DNA from: Bacillus alkalicellulosilyticus
Lineage (GTDB): Bacteria > Bacillota > Bacilli > Bacillales > Bacillaceae_F
NCBI RefSeq assembly: GCF_002019795.1
Contig: NZ_KV917381.1
Span: forward strand, 4,124,068 to 4,188,067
Length of the DNA stretch: 64,000 nucleotides
Direction of reading: 5' to 3'
Shown: one piece after another, positions 51,035 through 59,599 of the stretch
Layout: each line of letters starts with the position of its first letter
Numbering within the stretch: the first letter of the stretch is position 1
Position numbers and translations under genes: made by a program
Notes under the pieces: generated by a model
Told to the model about the DNA's origin: nothing
The model's input: the letters and a program-made list of their open reading frames with translations, nothing else
Databases searched by the model: none

Positions 51035-51598
51035 TTATAAATTCACATCTATTTTAATATACTGTTCTTCATTATGATCTATTCCGATATAGCGAAGTGT
51101 TTCGTTTAGGGTCGTATGGTTGTAGATCGATTTAAGTAAAGATATGGCAATTCCTTTGCGGTAAGCATGGTAACCAAACGTTTTTCGGAGCGTATGTGTC
51201 CCTATATTGCCTGAAACTCCGACTTCTTTAGCAGCATTATTAATAATACGGTAAGCTTGCTGACGAGTGATAGGTTGATTAACCTTTTTTGATTTAAACA
51301 GATAATCATCCTTTTTAAGGTCTTGGTGGTGTAGGTAATCCTTCAATGCTGTTTTCACTTTCGTATTTAAATAGTGTAATTTCTTATCGGAACTTTTACC
51401 ATCCCACAAACTAAGAAACTCTTTAGGACTCCCTTCCTTCCATACGTCACCTACCTTGAGCGTTAGTAAATCACTAATTCTTATTCCTGTGTTTATACCG
51501 AGTACAAAAAGTAAAAGATCTCTCTCTGATTTATCCTTTAGTTTCTCTTTTATCTCATTAATTTTTACGACATCTTTTATGGGTTGAACATATTCCAA
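51035..51598 (-). CDS. Tyrosine recombinase/integrase, catalytic domain only
   Basis: This is a 187-residue phage-integrase-family protein without an N-terminal core-binding or SAM-like domain. Catalytic elements are the first Arg in NTGIRISDLLTLK, HTLRKTFGYH (His-x-x-Arg), a likely His in YNHTTLNETLRY and the Tyr nucleophile in RYIGI. The size resembles small stand-alone Bacillus recombinases. TTG at 51598 follows a GGGGGTGAGAG site. Inverted 8-bp arms (51618-51656) directly upstream could be its binding site. It may be a remnant of a mobile element, or resident. Confidence 0.83.
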   Translation of the reverse strand: MEYVQPIKDVVKINEIKEKLKDKSERDLLLFVLGINTGIRISDLLTLKVGDVWKEGSPKEFLSLWDGKSSDKKLHYLNTKVKTALKDYLHHQDLKKDDYLFKSKKVNQPITRQQAYRIINNAAKEVGVSGNIGTHTLRKTFGYHAYRKGIAISLLKSIYNHTTLNETLRYIGIDHNEEQYIKIDVNL

Positions 51599-51617
51599 AA
51601 ACTCTCACCCCCACCCA

Positions 51618-51656
51618 ATGTTACTTAATATACATCTATTTTAAATTGAGTAACAT
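51618..51656. repeat. Inverted repeat upstream of the recombinase gene
   Basis: ATGTTACT (51618-51625) and AGTAACAT (51649-51656) are separated by 23 bases. Position in the promoter region fits a recombinase or regulator site. Confidence 0.5.
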
Positions 51657-52188
51657 GAATTGTCAAAAGATTTAAATCCTTATAATTAATAAAAAGTTCT
51701 CGAAAACAACCTTTTTTCATCGCAATAATTGTTTGTCTTGGTATAGAATGAGGTGAGCTTATTCCCTCACCTCATGAAAAATGAAGTGTTGTTTACCTAA
51801 AAATAAATTTATACAACATAAACTAAACCGTTTGGGATTTAGTCCCCATACGGTTTAGTTCTTATTAGCACTACTTGGAGCTCGACGTTCTTCAGCAATG
51901 CCAAACAGATCTTAGAATAATTAATGAAATAAATTATATTAAAAAGATCGAAAAAGATACATAATTTTTAAAACCTCACGTTTATCGGAGGTGTTTTGTA
52001 TCTGTCCAAATTTTTTCTTATTCGAAAAGGGTTGCGTTAGCTTCAAGTAGATCTTTTCCAAAGTTACATAAAAGTGAAGACGTTTATTGCGCAGTATGGG
52101 TCTTTTATTAAAAGTCATGTAAATGATTAATACCTTTTATATTGTAATTAATTTATAAAATTTCACACATTATAAAGGGCAAAAGAAG
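51657..52188. other. Gene-free region with strong hairpins
   Basis: No convincing gene is seen. It holds three hairpins: ATGAGGTGAG with CTCACCTCAT (51748-51775), AACTAAACCGT with ACGGTTTAGTT (51821-51860), and AAAACCTC with GAGGTGTTTT (51970-51996). These look like terminators of lost genes or of a non-coding RNA. Confidence 0.5.
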
Positions 52189-52234
52189 AAGGATAGGAGA
52201 GCAGTGAATACATCTGCTTTACCTATCCTTTTTT
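52189..52234 (+). terminator. Terminator without a gene upstream
   Basis: AAGGATAGG (52189-52197) pairs with CCTATCCTT (52222-52230), with inner CAG/CTG and a following run of six T. No plus-strand gene lies upstream for over 2 kb, so it may end a non-coding RNA. Confidence 0.75.
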
Positions 52235-52316
52235 GTACAACAAATGGCCTCATTTACCACAACAACAGAGTTGGATGTTGTTGAACTAACTGCTCTTTAG
52301 TTGAAGACTTAAGATT

Positions 52317-52832
52317 TCACTGTTTTTTTTGCACCGTATCCAATGCTTTTTTAAATTCATTCGGTTTTTGAATGCCTATTATCACTGTCTCATATTTCAA
52401 CCTTAACTCTATACCTTCCTTCCCATTTAAGTTATAAGCTGTTTCTCCCTTAAGATTAAATCGAATTCCCGGACCTCCGAATCGTTTAAACTGGCTGTGA
52501 GTGATGTTATCGTAATCATGTATATCCTTGAAAAGGAACTGCTCATATTGAAAATGAAAGGGAACAAAACGAATATAAATACCATCATTACGGACTTCAA
52601 TGATCAGTTTTAATATTCCTAGCATAACCACAGGAAAAATAACACCAAAAATCAACCAAAAAATAATTGTAAACACATCTGGGGCAGGTTTATCCCCCAC
52701 TGGTACACCGAAAATAATTTGTTGAATGAACCAGTACCACATAAAACTAGCAACTAATAAAATTGTCACCCACCATAAAATATGGCGTGGTCGTTGGACT
52801 TCTCGATACAAAACTTTAGTAGGTTTCCCCAT
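52317..52832 (-). CDS. Two-helix membrane protein with PH-like domain (possibly DUF6141)
   Basis: This is a 171-residue protein. Two membrane helices (about residues 18-38 and 52-78) precede a cytosolic beta-rich part. That part has IEVRNDGIYIRFVPFHFQYE and IRFNLKGETAYNLNGKEGIE, like bacterial PH domains. ATG at 52832 has AGGTGGGGAGAG upstream. I recall the family as DUF6141 in Bacillus, with moderate certainty. Function unknown. Confidence 0.7.
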   Translation of the reverse strand: MGKPTKVLYREVQRPRHILWWVTILLVASFMWYWFIQQIIFGVPVGDKPAPDVFTIIFWLIFGVIFPVVMLGILKLIIEVRNDGIYIRFVPFHFQYEQFLFKDIHDYDNITHSQFKRFGGPGIRFNLKGETAYNLNGKEGIELRLKYETVIIGIQKPNEFKKALDTVQKKQ

Positions 52833-52973
52833 TTTCTCTCCCCACCTTTATTCCATTAATCTGCCAGTTAGTTTAAGTGAAAAGTTTCACAATGTTGCAT
52901 ATCTTCATACTAAAATTATACATGAGAATAACATATTATTGTTTTCTATTTTCCACATTGTGCATCTTCTTTA

Positions 52974-53044
52974 TTGCGTAGTAATGGTCAAACACGAAAA
53001 ACGATCACTTTTGAAATGACCGCCGTTAAAAATTATATTCCTTT
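52974..53044. repeat. Dispersed intergenic repeat, copy R2
   Basis: AGTAATGGTCAAACACGAAA, then AACGATCACTTTTGAAA and GACCGCCGTT. It is shared with R3 almost base for base over the first 45 positions. The 3' half seen in R1 and R3 is missing. The rest of 52833-53143 shows no gene. Confidence 0.65.
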
Positions 53045-53143
53045 AACCTGTATATTTGTACTCCGCAATTATTAGATTAGTTGATTTCGTCTTATTCAAC
53101 ATTAGCACCAAGAAAAGACACGTTATGAGATAAACGCGCCCGA

Positions 53144-53689
53144 TTGATGAATATAGTTTATTTGCAGATAAGATTACTTGATAATGGTATTACTGAAAAA
53201 TCTACCAGAAAGATAGCCTATATAAAACTGGTAAATCAACTGAGATACCATCATTTTAATGAAGAACAATCTGATCGGGTTCACAAGTATAAGGTATGGG
53301 CTAGGAACCCAATACAACAACCACTTCCCTCACTTGATAAAGGATTTTACGATGTTGATTGTACAACGGATATAAGTGATTATGATGTTGATTATGTTGC
53401 GAACATGGTTCTTAAAGTTAGTGATAGACCAACAAACAGTTTTATGCAGCAAATCCGAAGAAGATTATCCATTTTGGAACGCCCACTTGTTACAGCTAGA
53501 GGTGGAGGTAAGAGCTATATCTACTCCAATTTTAACCCGAAGTATGCACAAATGGCGGTAACTATTTTAAGAACCTATTATAATTTCTGTTTTGGCATAA
53601 AAATGAATGGAAAAGTATATACGCCTGCTCAGCTACTAGGCATCACAACAAAGCAGTTTACCCTGAACGATATAATATATATTAAATAA
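53144..53689 (+). CDS. Transposase/integrase-derived protein, probably truncated
   Basis: This is a 181-residue product. The C-terminus YTPAQLLGITTKQFTLNDII matches, by memory, the end of integrase-type insertion-sequence proteins. The preceding NFNPKYAQMAVTILRTYYNF agrees with this. The N-terminal half (IRLLDNGITEKSTRKIAYIK) has no DDE signature that I can see, and the ATG lacks a clear ribosome site. It is likely a shortened mobile-element protein, next to a complete IS110. Confidence 0.5.
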   Translation: MMNIVYLQIRLLDNGITEKSTRKIAYIKLVNQLRYHHFNEEQSDRVHKYKVWARNPIQQPLPSLDKGFYDVDCTTDISDYDVDYVANMVLKVSDRPTNSFMQQIRRRLSILERPLVTARGGGKSYIYSNFNPKYAQMAVTILRTYYNFCFGIKMNGKVYTPAQLLGITTKQFTLNDIIYIK

Positions 53690-53824
53690 TCAATATTATA
53701 AGATTTTATGAAGGTATTCTGTAAATTTATGTTAAAATAAAATTAGGTAAAAAGACGACTTTGTGAAAAAAATCACTTAAACGTAGTGTAGTGCTTTACG
53801 AATAAAAAAGTATTTTTAAAGATG

Positions 53825-53863
53825 AAAAATCACCTAAAATTTAAAAAATAATAGGTGATTTTT
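53825..53863. terminator. Hairpin terminator downstream of the IS110 transposase
   Basis: AAAAATCACCT (53825-53835) pairs with AGGTGATTTTT (53853-53863). A/T-rich on both sides. Confidence 0.75.
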
Positions 53864-53906
53864 GCTCATTTAAAGCACTTAGGGTTTTGTGTTTTTAACT
53901 CTATTT

Positions 53907-55331
53907 TCAATTTGTTAACTTAGTTTTTCCCTCGTTATTTTTAATATAAAGATTGTTAAACTCTACTCCACACGCTTTAGCGTGAGTGATCGGATCATAT
54001 TTTACTTTGTTTTTTAGGACTGTGTAAATAAGTGATGCTATTTTGCCGCATAAGTGCCCAATTGCCTTTTTCTTGTTCATTCCTTCACTTACCTTACGGT
54101 CATAGTATAATTTGAAGACGGTAGGGTGTTTTTGCCCGTTTGCTAGGATAATTAAAGCAATTTGATAAAGGACTCTCCTGGCATCTCTAACACCGCTGTA
54201 TGTCTGTCTTGTGCCAGTTACCGATGTTCCTGACTGCTTGTTTTCCGAAGATACACCTAGATATTTCTTGAACTCTTTATATGTATTAAATCGTTCAACA
54301 TCACCTATGACCCCAATCAGTGTACAGGCGATGTTTTCGCTCACAAAAGGAAGGGACATTAAGATTTCTGTATATGGGTGAGCATCTAAACCTTTGTCAG
54401 GGTCACCCCATAAAAGTTTATGAATCTCTTTGTCAATTAGTTTGATGCTTTCTTCGAGACGTAGGGCTTCTTCTATAACCCATTTTTGTCTTTCGACAAG
54501 ATGTTCAGCTGGAACTGCAATAGTGTTAGGCATTACTTTAGCTAATATGTTAGCTGCTCGTTTAGCCACACTTTTTGCACCAGCTTTCAATAAAAAATTA
54601 TATATCTCTTCTGCTGTGGCTTCCTTCATATGAAGTCCCGTAGGGAACTCTAAGACTAACTTCAACACAGAGGTGCTAGATAGGCTCTTAAAAGCTTTAT
54701 TTAAATCAGGATGAGTGACTTTTAAAAGCTGTTGAACCTGGTTCTTACGTCGAGTTAATTGGACGTTTAAATACCATCTGTCCCTCATTACTGTTCGAAA
54801 TAAAGATTGAAGGACTGATTGAGGTCTAATAAGAGTTACACCTTGCATATGTGGATGTAATTGCTTATGCCACCCCATATAAGCCATTACTTTGGCATCC
54901 ATTGAATCAGTTTTTTCAGAGATTCCTAAGTTATTTTTACGGAACTCACCAACGGCTCTATTTTCAACTTGAAAGAGTTCATAACCCTCATTTAATAACA
55001 CTTGCTGTATTAGATAAGAATAGTGTCCGCCTGTTGGTTCCAAAAGAATTAAAAAGTCTTTTTTGGTAAGACAGAATTGTTTTTCAATCCTTCTTAAAGC
55101 ATTTAAAAACTCAGCGATTCCAGCACTATCGGAGTTGAATTTCATTGTCTTCGTCCTTTTCCAAGCAATCCCTTTAGGATCTAAGAATGCATCAAATGGA
55201 ATACAGGATGCAACGTGAAAGCTCGCTCCAATATCAATACCTACATAAAACTGATAAAAATTACGCTGCCCTTTATGGCTGTTATGCGTGTCATTTCCAT
55301 AACTAAATGGAGTAATGGTAGTGTTCATCAT
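53907..55331 (-). CDS. IS110-family transposase (DEDD)
   Basis: This is a 474-residue recombinase of the IS110 family, which moves the element with a bridge RNA in characterised members. The RuvC-like N-terminus has FYVGIDIGASFH (first Asp), LLEPTGGHY (Glu) and KTDSMDAKVMA (two Asp). The Transposase_20 part has SLPFVSENIACTLIG, YKEFKKYLGV and ENKQSGTSVTG, the region of the C-terminal catalytic Ser. The frame is intact. ATG 55331 or 55328 has a GGGAGGAG site. Element ends are not obvious, since IS110 elements often lack terminal inverted repeats. Confidence 0.93.
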   Translation of the reverse strand: MMNTTITPFSYGNDTHNSHKGQRNFYQFYVGIDIGASFHVASCIPFDAFLDPKGIAWKRTKTMKFNSDSAGIAEFLNALRRIEKQFCLTKKDFLILLEPTGGHYSYLIQQVLLNEGYELFQVENRAVGEFRKNNLGISEKTDSMDAKVMAYMGWHKQLHPHMQGVTLIRPQSVLQSLFRTVMRDRWYLNVQLTRRKNQVQQLLKVTHPDLNKAFKSLSSTSVLKLVLEFPTGLHMKEATAEEIYNFLLKAGAKSVAKRAANILAKVMPNTIAVPAEHLVERQKWVIEEALRLEESIKLIDKEIHKLLWGDPDKGLDAHPYTEILMSLPFVSENIACTLIGVIGDVERFNTYKEFKKYLGVSSENKQSGTSVTGTRQTYSGVRDARRVLYQIALIILANGQKHPTVFKLYYDRKVSEGMNKKKAIGHLCGKIASLIYTVLKNKVKYDPITHAKACGVEFNNLYIKNNEGKTKLTN

Positions 55332-56048
55332 TTCTCCTCCCAGTCGCAGTATGACATATCTGACTATCCAAGTTTCCGTGAGAGCTTTGTGCCCATTGTA
55401 GTATGTCAGGATTATATCGCCAGATATTAAATCTCATATTTAACACAAGAGTCTAGTTTCCTAGCTCCAACCAACGGTAGAGTTTCAACTGCTTAATATT
55501 ATATTGCTTTTGGTTTTCTCCAATATAGTCTTTTAAACAAAATAAAAATTACGACATAAAACCTCAAAATTCCTCCTAATAAATAAAAAAATCCTGTAAA
55601 AAATACAGGAATGAATTTTGGTTATTAAATTGGGGTGCAGTGCCGTTTTATTGTGTAAGTGGAGTGCCTCACATCAATATTAGAGGTCTAACTTATAGCC
55701 CCATTCCAGTAAGTCGGAATCACTATAAGGGTCACTGCACAACATAATTTTACATCACTTTTAACCATAAAAAAACCCAATGTCCTCAAACTAACGGTAG
55801 GGTTCCACTAAATTAGTGATCCCACATTTAAGTCAAAGGTACATCGGTAGTTCTATTATACAATTAATTAAAAGAATATTGAATATATTATCTGTTACAA
55901 TGGATTTAATCACTTGGCATACAATAGTATGTAGTGCTTCAAATCATATCTATATTAGTGTAAAGCATTACGGAAACTAACGGGGAGGTTGATTCAATAA
56001 CAAAATAAAAAAAAAAAATAAAATTCTACATACAAAGAGGTGAATTTT
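55332..56048. other. Non-coding region upstream of the IS110 transposase
   Basis: The first ~200 bases upstream of the transposase are the place where the IS110 subgroup encodes its bridge RNA; AGTATGACA (55350) and AGTATGTCA (55400) recur there. Further on, AACGGTAGAGTT (55474) and AACGGTAGGGTT (55794) form a similar pair. The region also has a minus-strand terminator (55592-55610). No gene with a ribosome site is seen. Confidence 0.5.
55588..55610 (-). terminator. Minus-strand terminator without a gene upstream
   Basis: TCCTGTA and TACAGGA form the stem (55592-55610) and seven T follow on the minus strand. No minus-strand gene lies within 400 bases upstream, so it may end a non-coding transcript. 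Confidence 0.65.
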
Positions 56049-56828
56049 TTGAGCTTACATTATCAAGAATATGGGGATAAAGAAGCTCCCTTAATAGTAT
56101 TCTTACATGGTGGTGGAGTAAGTAGTTGGATGTGGGATAAACAAATTCAATACTTTAAAAACTACCATTGTATTGCAGTAGACTTGCCCGAACAAGGAAA
56201 AAGTAATCAATCGATAAATTTTTCAATTGAACATAGTGCAATATCCGTAATCGAGTTAATAGAGAATTTAGGAAAAGGAAAGAAAGTTATCATTATTGGG
56301 TTCTCATTAGGTTCACAAGTAACAATTCAAATTTTGAGTATGAAACCAAATTTGATTGACTACGCAATTATAAATAGTGCATTAGTTAGACCATCTCCAC
56401 TTGTAAAAAAAATGATTAAACCTGCTATTAAATTAACATTTCCATTGATTAAAAATAAATCATTTTCAAGACTACAAGCAAAAACACTTTATATTAATAA
56501 TGAATACTTTGAAACTTATTACAAAGAAAGCACTTTAATGAAATCGGAGACGCTTGTTAGAATATTAGAAGAAAATATGTCATTTGTATTACCCAAGAAT
56601 TTTAATAAAGCTAAAAGCAAGATATTAGTCACAGTTGGTGAAAAGGAAAAAACAGTAATGATAAAGTCAGCAAAAGATATAGTTTCAAACAACTCAAATT
56701 GTGTAGGGATAATTGTCCCTAAAATTGGTCATGGTGTATCTCTGGTAAAGCCTGATTTTTTTAATGAAATGATAGAAAATTGGATAACGGAAGAGTCTTT
56801 ACCACAGGGTATCCGTACAATATTATAA
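56049..56828 (+). CDS. Alpha/beta-hydrolase
   Basis: This is a cytosolic serine hydrolase of about 259 residues. PLIVFLHGGGVSSWMW holds the oxyanion HGGG, IIIGFSLGSQVT the nucleophile Ser, and KIGHGVSLV the C-terminal His. DLPEQGKSNQS is the usual loop after strand 4. TTG at 56049 is taken as the start, because AAAGAGGTGA lies 6 bases upstream. The GTG at 56040 sits inside that site. It is monocistronic, with a strong terminator. Substrate unknown. Confidence 0.87.
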   Translation: MSLHYQEYGDKEAPLIVFLHGGGVSSWMWDKQIQYFKNYHCIAVDLPEQGKSNQSINFSIEHSAISVIELIENLGKGKKVIIIGFSLGSQVTIQILSMKPNLIDYAIINSALVRPSPLVKKMIKPAIKLTFPLIKNKSFSRLQAKTLYINNEYFETYYKESTLMKSETLVRILEENMSFVLPKNFNKAKSKILVTVGEKEKTVMIKSAKDIVSNNSNCVGIIVPKIGHGVSLVKPDFFNEMIENWITEESLPQGIRTIL

Positions 56829-56877
56829 AATTTTATTGAACTAACGGGTTGCGTTAGTTAAAGAAGCAAATATAATC

Positions 56878-56916
56878 AAAGGACTTAGAGAATTGAACAT
56901 CTCTAAGTCCTTTTTG
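56878..56916 (+). terminator. Terminator of the hydrolase gene
   Basis: AAAGGACTTAGAGA (56878-56891) pairs with TCTCTAAGTCCTTT (56900-56913), followed by TTG. Confidence 0.92.
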
Positions 56917-56970
56917 TTGTGAATTATACTGTGAAATTCAATGTGAAATTGATGTGATTTCTATTGTGAA

Positions 56971-57762
56971 TTGCCTTGCGATTTCCTGTTTTGCACCTCT
57001 GAAGTAAACCTGTTATTGTACGACAATGGTTTTGATATTTTGTTTTTACGTGTGTTCAAGGAACTTAGTATGGCCATGTACTCTATTAGCTTTAACATGG
57101 CGTACCGTGAAGATATTATTTCGATATTTGATAATTTAAGTTCTCTCTCAAAAAAATATTATAAAATTTCTACCAGGTATCTTCTGCAAAATGGGTTGCT
57201 CAGTTCACCTCCAAAAGTGACTATGCCGAAAACGACAGAATTTGTAAAAAACAAAAGTTACTTAAATGGATTTAATCTTTTCAATGATAAAAGACCATTG
57301 AATGATCTTGAAATTGGGATTCTTCATCACGGCATTGAATCGAACTTAATCGGAAATCAACTTATTACAGGGTTCGCTCAGTGTACCAATACCAAAGAAG
57401 TCAAAAAGTATTTTAAGAAGGGGATGGAGTTGTCTAATAAACAGATTAAAATGTTCGAAGACACTCTTCATAATAATTATATTCAGTCATCTGCTTTTAT
57501 TGGTAGTACAGTTACCACTTCTACGATGCCACCGTTTTCTGATAAGTTAATGATGTATTGCACTTATCTATTAAATGGATTTGGATTAGTAGGTAACAGC
57601 TTTGGAGCTATGTTTACGTTAAGAAACGATCTTATTATAGATTCTGGTTCCATCGGAAAAGATATATTTCTCTATAACAATGAAGGAACGAAGCTAATGA
57701 TTAAAAACGGATGGTTAGAAGAACCCCCACAAATGGAAGATCGTGCAGGATTAACAAAATAA
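56971..57762 (+). pseudogene. DUF3231 protein, 5'-truncated
   Basis: The family is a Bacillus protein of about 330 residues made of two helical repeats. Here the frame begins without a ribosome site inside a degraded first repeat (EVNLLLYDNGFDILFLRVFK). It is then well kept: YSISFNMAYREDI, RPLNDLEIGILHHGIE, STMPPFSDKLMMY and the terminal MIKNGWLEEPPQ. About the first 80-90 residues of the usual protein are missing. It may be non-functional, or start at ATG 57070. The second DUF3231 gene at 58393 is broken in a different way. Confidence 0.75.
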
Positions 57763-58345
57763 TAAGTAGCTACCCAAAAGCAAAAAGTGAACATACCTCA
57801 ATCGTATGTTCACTTACTTTCTTACCAATGTGTTTGAAATACATATAGAATATCAAATCTTAGGTCGCTATTCTTGGCTTCATTAGAGAATCTAACTTTG
57901 TTGTTAGGTTTCTAATGAAAAGTGTAAACCTTAAACCAATCAATAGTAAGGATGAACTTAACCTAATTAGAATATTCAATTGAAATCCCCCCACATTGAA
58001 TTTGTGTTAATAAATAACACTCACTTAGTATTGGTCGAGAATGAATATTTATTCTTGTTAGGAAAAAGCCAAAAGGTCACTAAATTACGACCTTCCAGTT
58101 ATATTGAAGACTGTAGAGTATTTTATAGAGGACTTTGACAATATAGCAATTTTATTACTTCTTCTTTTTATGCAAACGTCGTTATACGAATAAATATAAC
58201 AATATGGCCTAAAAAAGTAAGCTAAGAGGACAAGTAGATGAAATTCCTCTCGTACCACGATAGACGATTTAACGTTTCGAAATAATCTACCTTACAATGT
58301 GGGCTTTAATTTATACATAGCCGATTATAAGACTCTATTGAAACG
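57763..58345. other. Gene-free region with hairpins
   Basis: It holds a terminator for the DUF3231 gene (AAGTGAACATAC with GTATGTTCACTT, 57785-57815). It also has a long imperfect hairpin (CATTAGAGAATCTAAC 57881-57896 with GTTAGGTTTCTAATG 57903-57917). No gene is seen in the remaining AT-rich sequence. Confidence 0.55.
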
Positions 58346-58374
58346 TAAAAAGTTGATTTCCATCGACTTTTTCG
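58346..58374 (-). terminator. Terminator of the DUF3231 pseudogene
   Basis: AAAAAGTTGAT pairs with ATCGACTTTTT; T-runs on both strands. Confidence 0.75.
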
Positions 58375-58392
58375 GAAAAGCCATTCAGTACC

Positions 58393-58823
58393 CTATTTTG
58401 TTAAATCTTGTATGTTAACAGAATGCGATGAGTATTCTAACCACCCATTATTTATCATTAACTCTGCTCCATCTTCAGCATAAAGACCTACACTAACGAT
58501 TTGTTTAGCATATTTAGCAGCGATATCCCTACGAAAGCTTAATGCAAGAGAATTGCTAATATTCTCCAATAATATTACTGTCAAAGCGTTACACTGAAAA
58601 AGCATAAGCTTAACTGAAAACGGCGCAACAGTAGAAACACTTACTTCGGCATCCCAAGTCATTGGTGCTAGCAAATTACTTTTGTCCAACATGATTCTTA
58701 GTTTTCTAAATCCTCCACCATTTAAAAATATGTCAATACAAGTATGGTCCCACCTTCTGTCATAAAACTCGCCCAAATGGAACCAATCTCTGCTGCAGTT
58801 AGATTAATTTTATGTTCCTGCAT
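58393..58823 (-). pseudogene. DUF3231 protein with large internal deletion
   Basis: ATG at 58823 (GGAGG upstream) opens MQEHKINLTAAEIGSIWASF, the normal DUF3231 N-terminus. After GGTILVLTYF it stops. The next bases join in another frame to GGGFRKLRIMLDKSNLLAPM, TVAPFSVKLMLF and ELMINNGWLEY, the family's C-terminal third. Around 180 residues in the middle are lost. The upstream frame of the C-terminal piece has no start signal. Together with the truncated copy at 56971, neither copy is whole. Confidence 0.78.
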
Positions 58824-58954
58824 TAGTAAACAAACCTCCAGTTACACTGTTTGTTGTTAGTTCACCTTCTTTTTTACATTCTATTACATCTGTTTTCAGG
58901 CTTCATCATCTCATTATCAAACTAACGAATAAATTTTAATATCTTCTACTGCAC

Positions 58955-59090
58955 AGTAATGGTCAAATACGAAAAACGATCACTTTAAAAGTGATCGCCA
59001 TTGAAAATATATATAGTGTCCATTATCGTTGTCTGTTCAGTAAACGATCCACTTAATAAGCAAGTGCTTGTTCAACTAAAGCATGATAGT
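58955..59090. repeat. Dispersed intergenic repeat, copy R3 (most complete)
   Basis: AGTAATGGTCAAATACGAAA, AACGATCACTTTAAAAGTG, ATTATCGTTGTCTGTTCAG, then GTGCTTGTTCAACTAAAGC. It shares its first part with R2 and its second with R1. An internal hairpin CGATCACTTT/AAAGTGATCG (58978-58998) is perfect. The rest of 58824-59137 shows no gene. Confidence 0.65.
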
Positions 59091-59137
59091 TCAACAACTT
59101 CTAATTATAAAATATTCCCCTATTTCTATTTTATTAA

Positions 59138-59512
59138 CTAACCATTACAAACCATTATTATATTATTATCAGGATCGCTAATGTTAAAATAAGCAAAATC
59201 ATCAAATTTAACGATTTCAGATTCGATTTGGTAGCCTAACTTTCTAAGATATTCATAGGACTTTTGTATGTTATCAGTATGAAAATTAAATAACGGATGT
59301 GAGGACGGAGTTATTTTTTTAGGTACACCCGAAGGACCCGCATCCAATGTTAGTCCTGTGTATTGATTCATAGGAATGTTATGAACTGGCTCTGACACAT
59401 TTGATAAATCCACATCATGATTAAGTAGTCGGCTGTACCATTTGACTGATTCCTCTAAATTACTTACATGGACAAAAATTGTGTTAATCTTGTTTTTAAT
59501 TGGACTATTCAA
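59138..59512 (-). CDS. VOC-family (glyoxalase/dioxygenase-fold) protein
   Basis: This is a 124-residue protein of one vicinal-oxygen-chelate module pair. FVHVSNLEESVKWYSRLL, FNFHTDNIQKSYEYLRKLG and YFNISDPDNNIIMVC give the classic order. His in FVHV, His in FNFH and a missing final Glu leave metal binding uncertain. TTG at 59512 has AAGGGGAGA upstream. It is 87 bases after the ECF sigma gene on the same strand, so it may be its target or co-transcribed. Confidence 0.85.
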   Translation of the reverse strand: MNSPIKNKINTIFVHVSNLEESVKWYSRLLNHDVDLSNVSEPVHNIPMNQYTGLTLDAGPSGVPKKITPSSHPLFNFHTDNIQKSYEYLRKLGYQIESEIVKFDDFAYFNISDPDNNIIMVCNG

Positions 59513-59599
59513 CGCTTATCTCCCCTTGTATATTTATTTGACCCTTAATAGGACCTATATATATAACGGATGGATAAACGAAAAACTTACATATAAATA

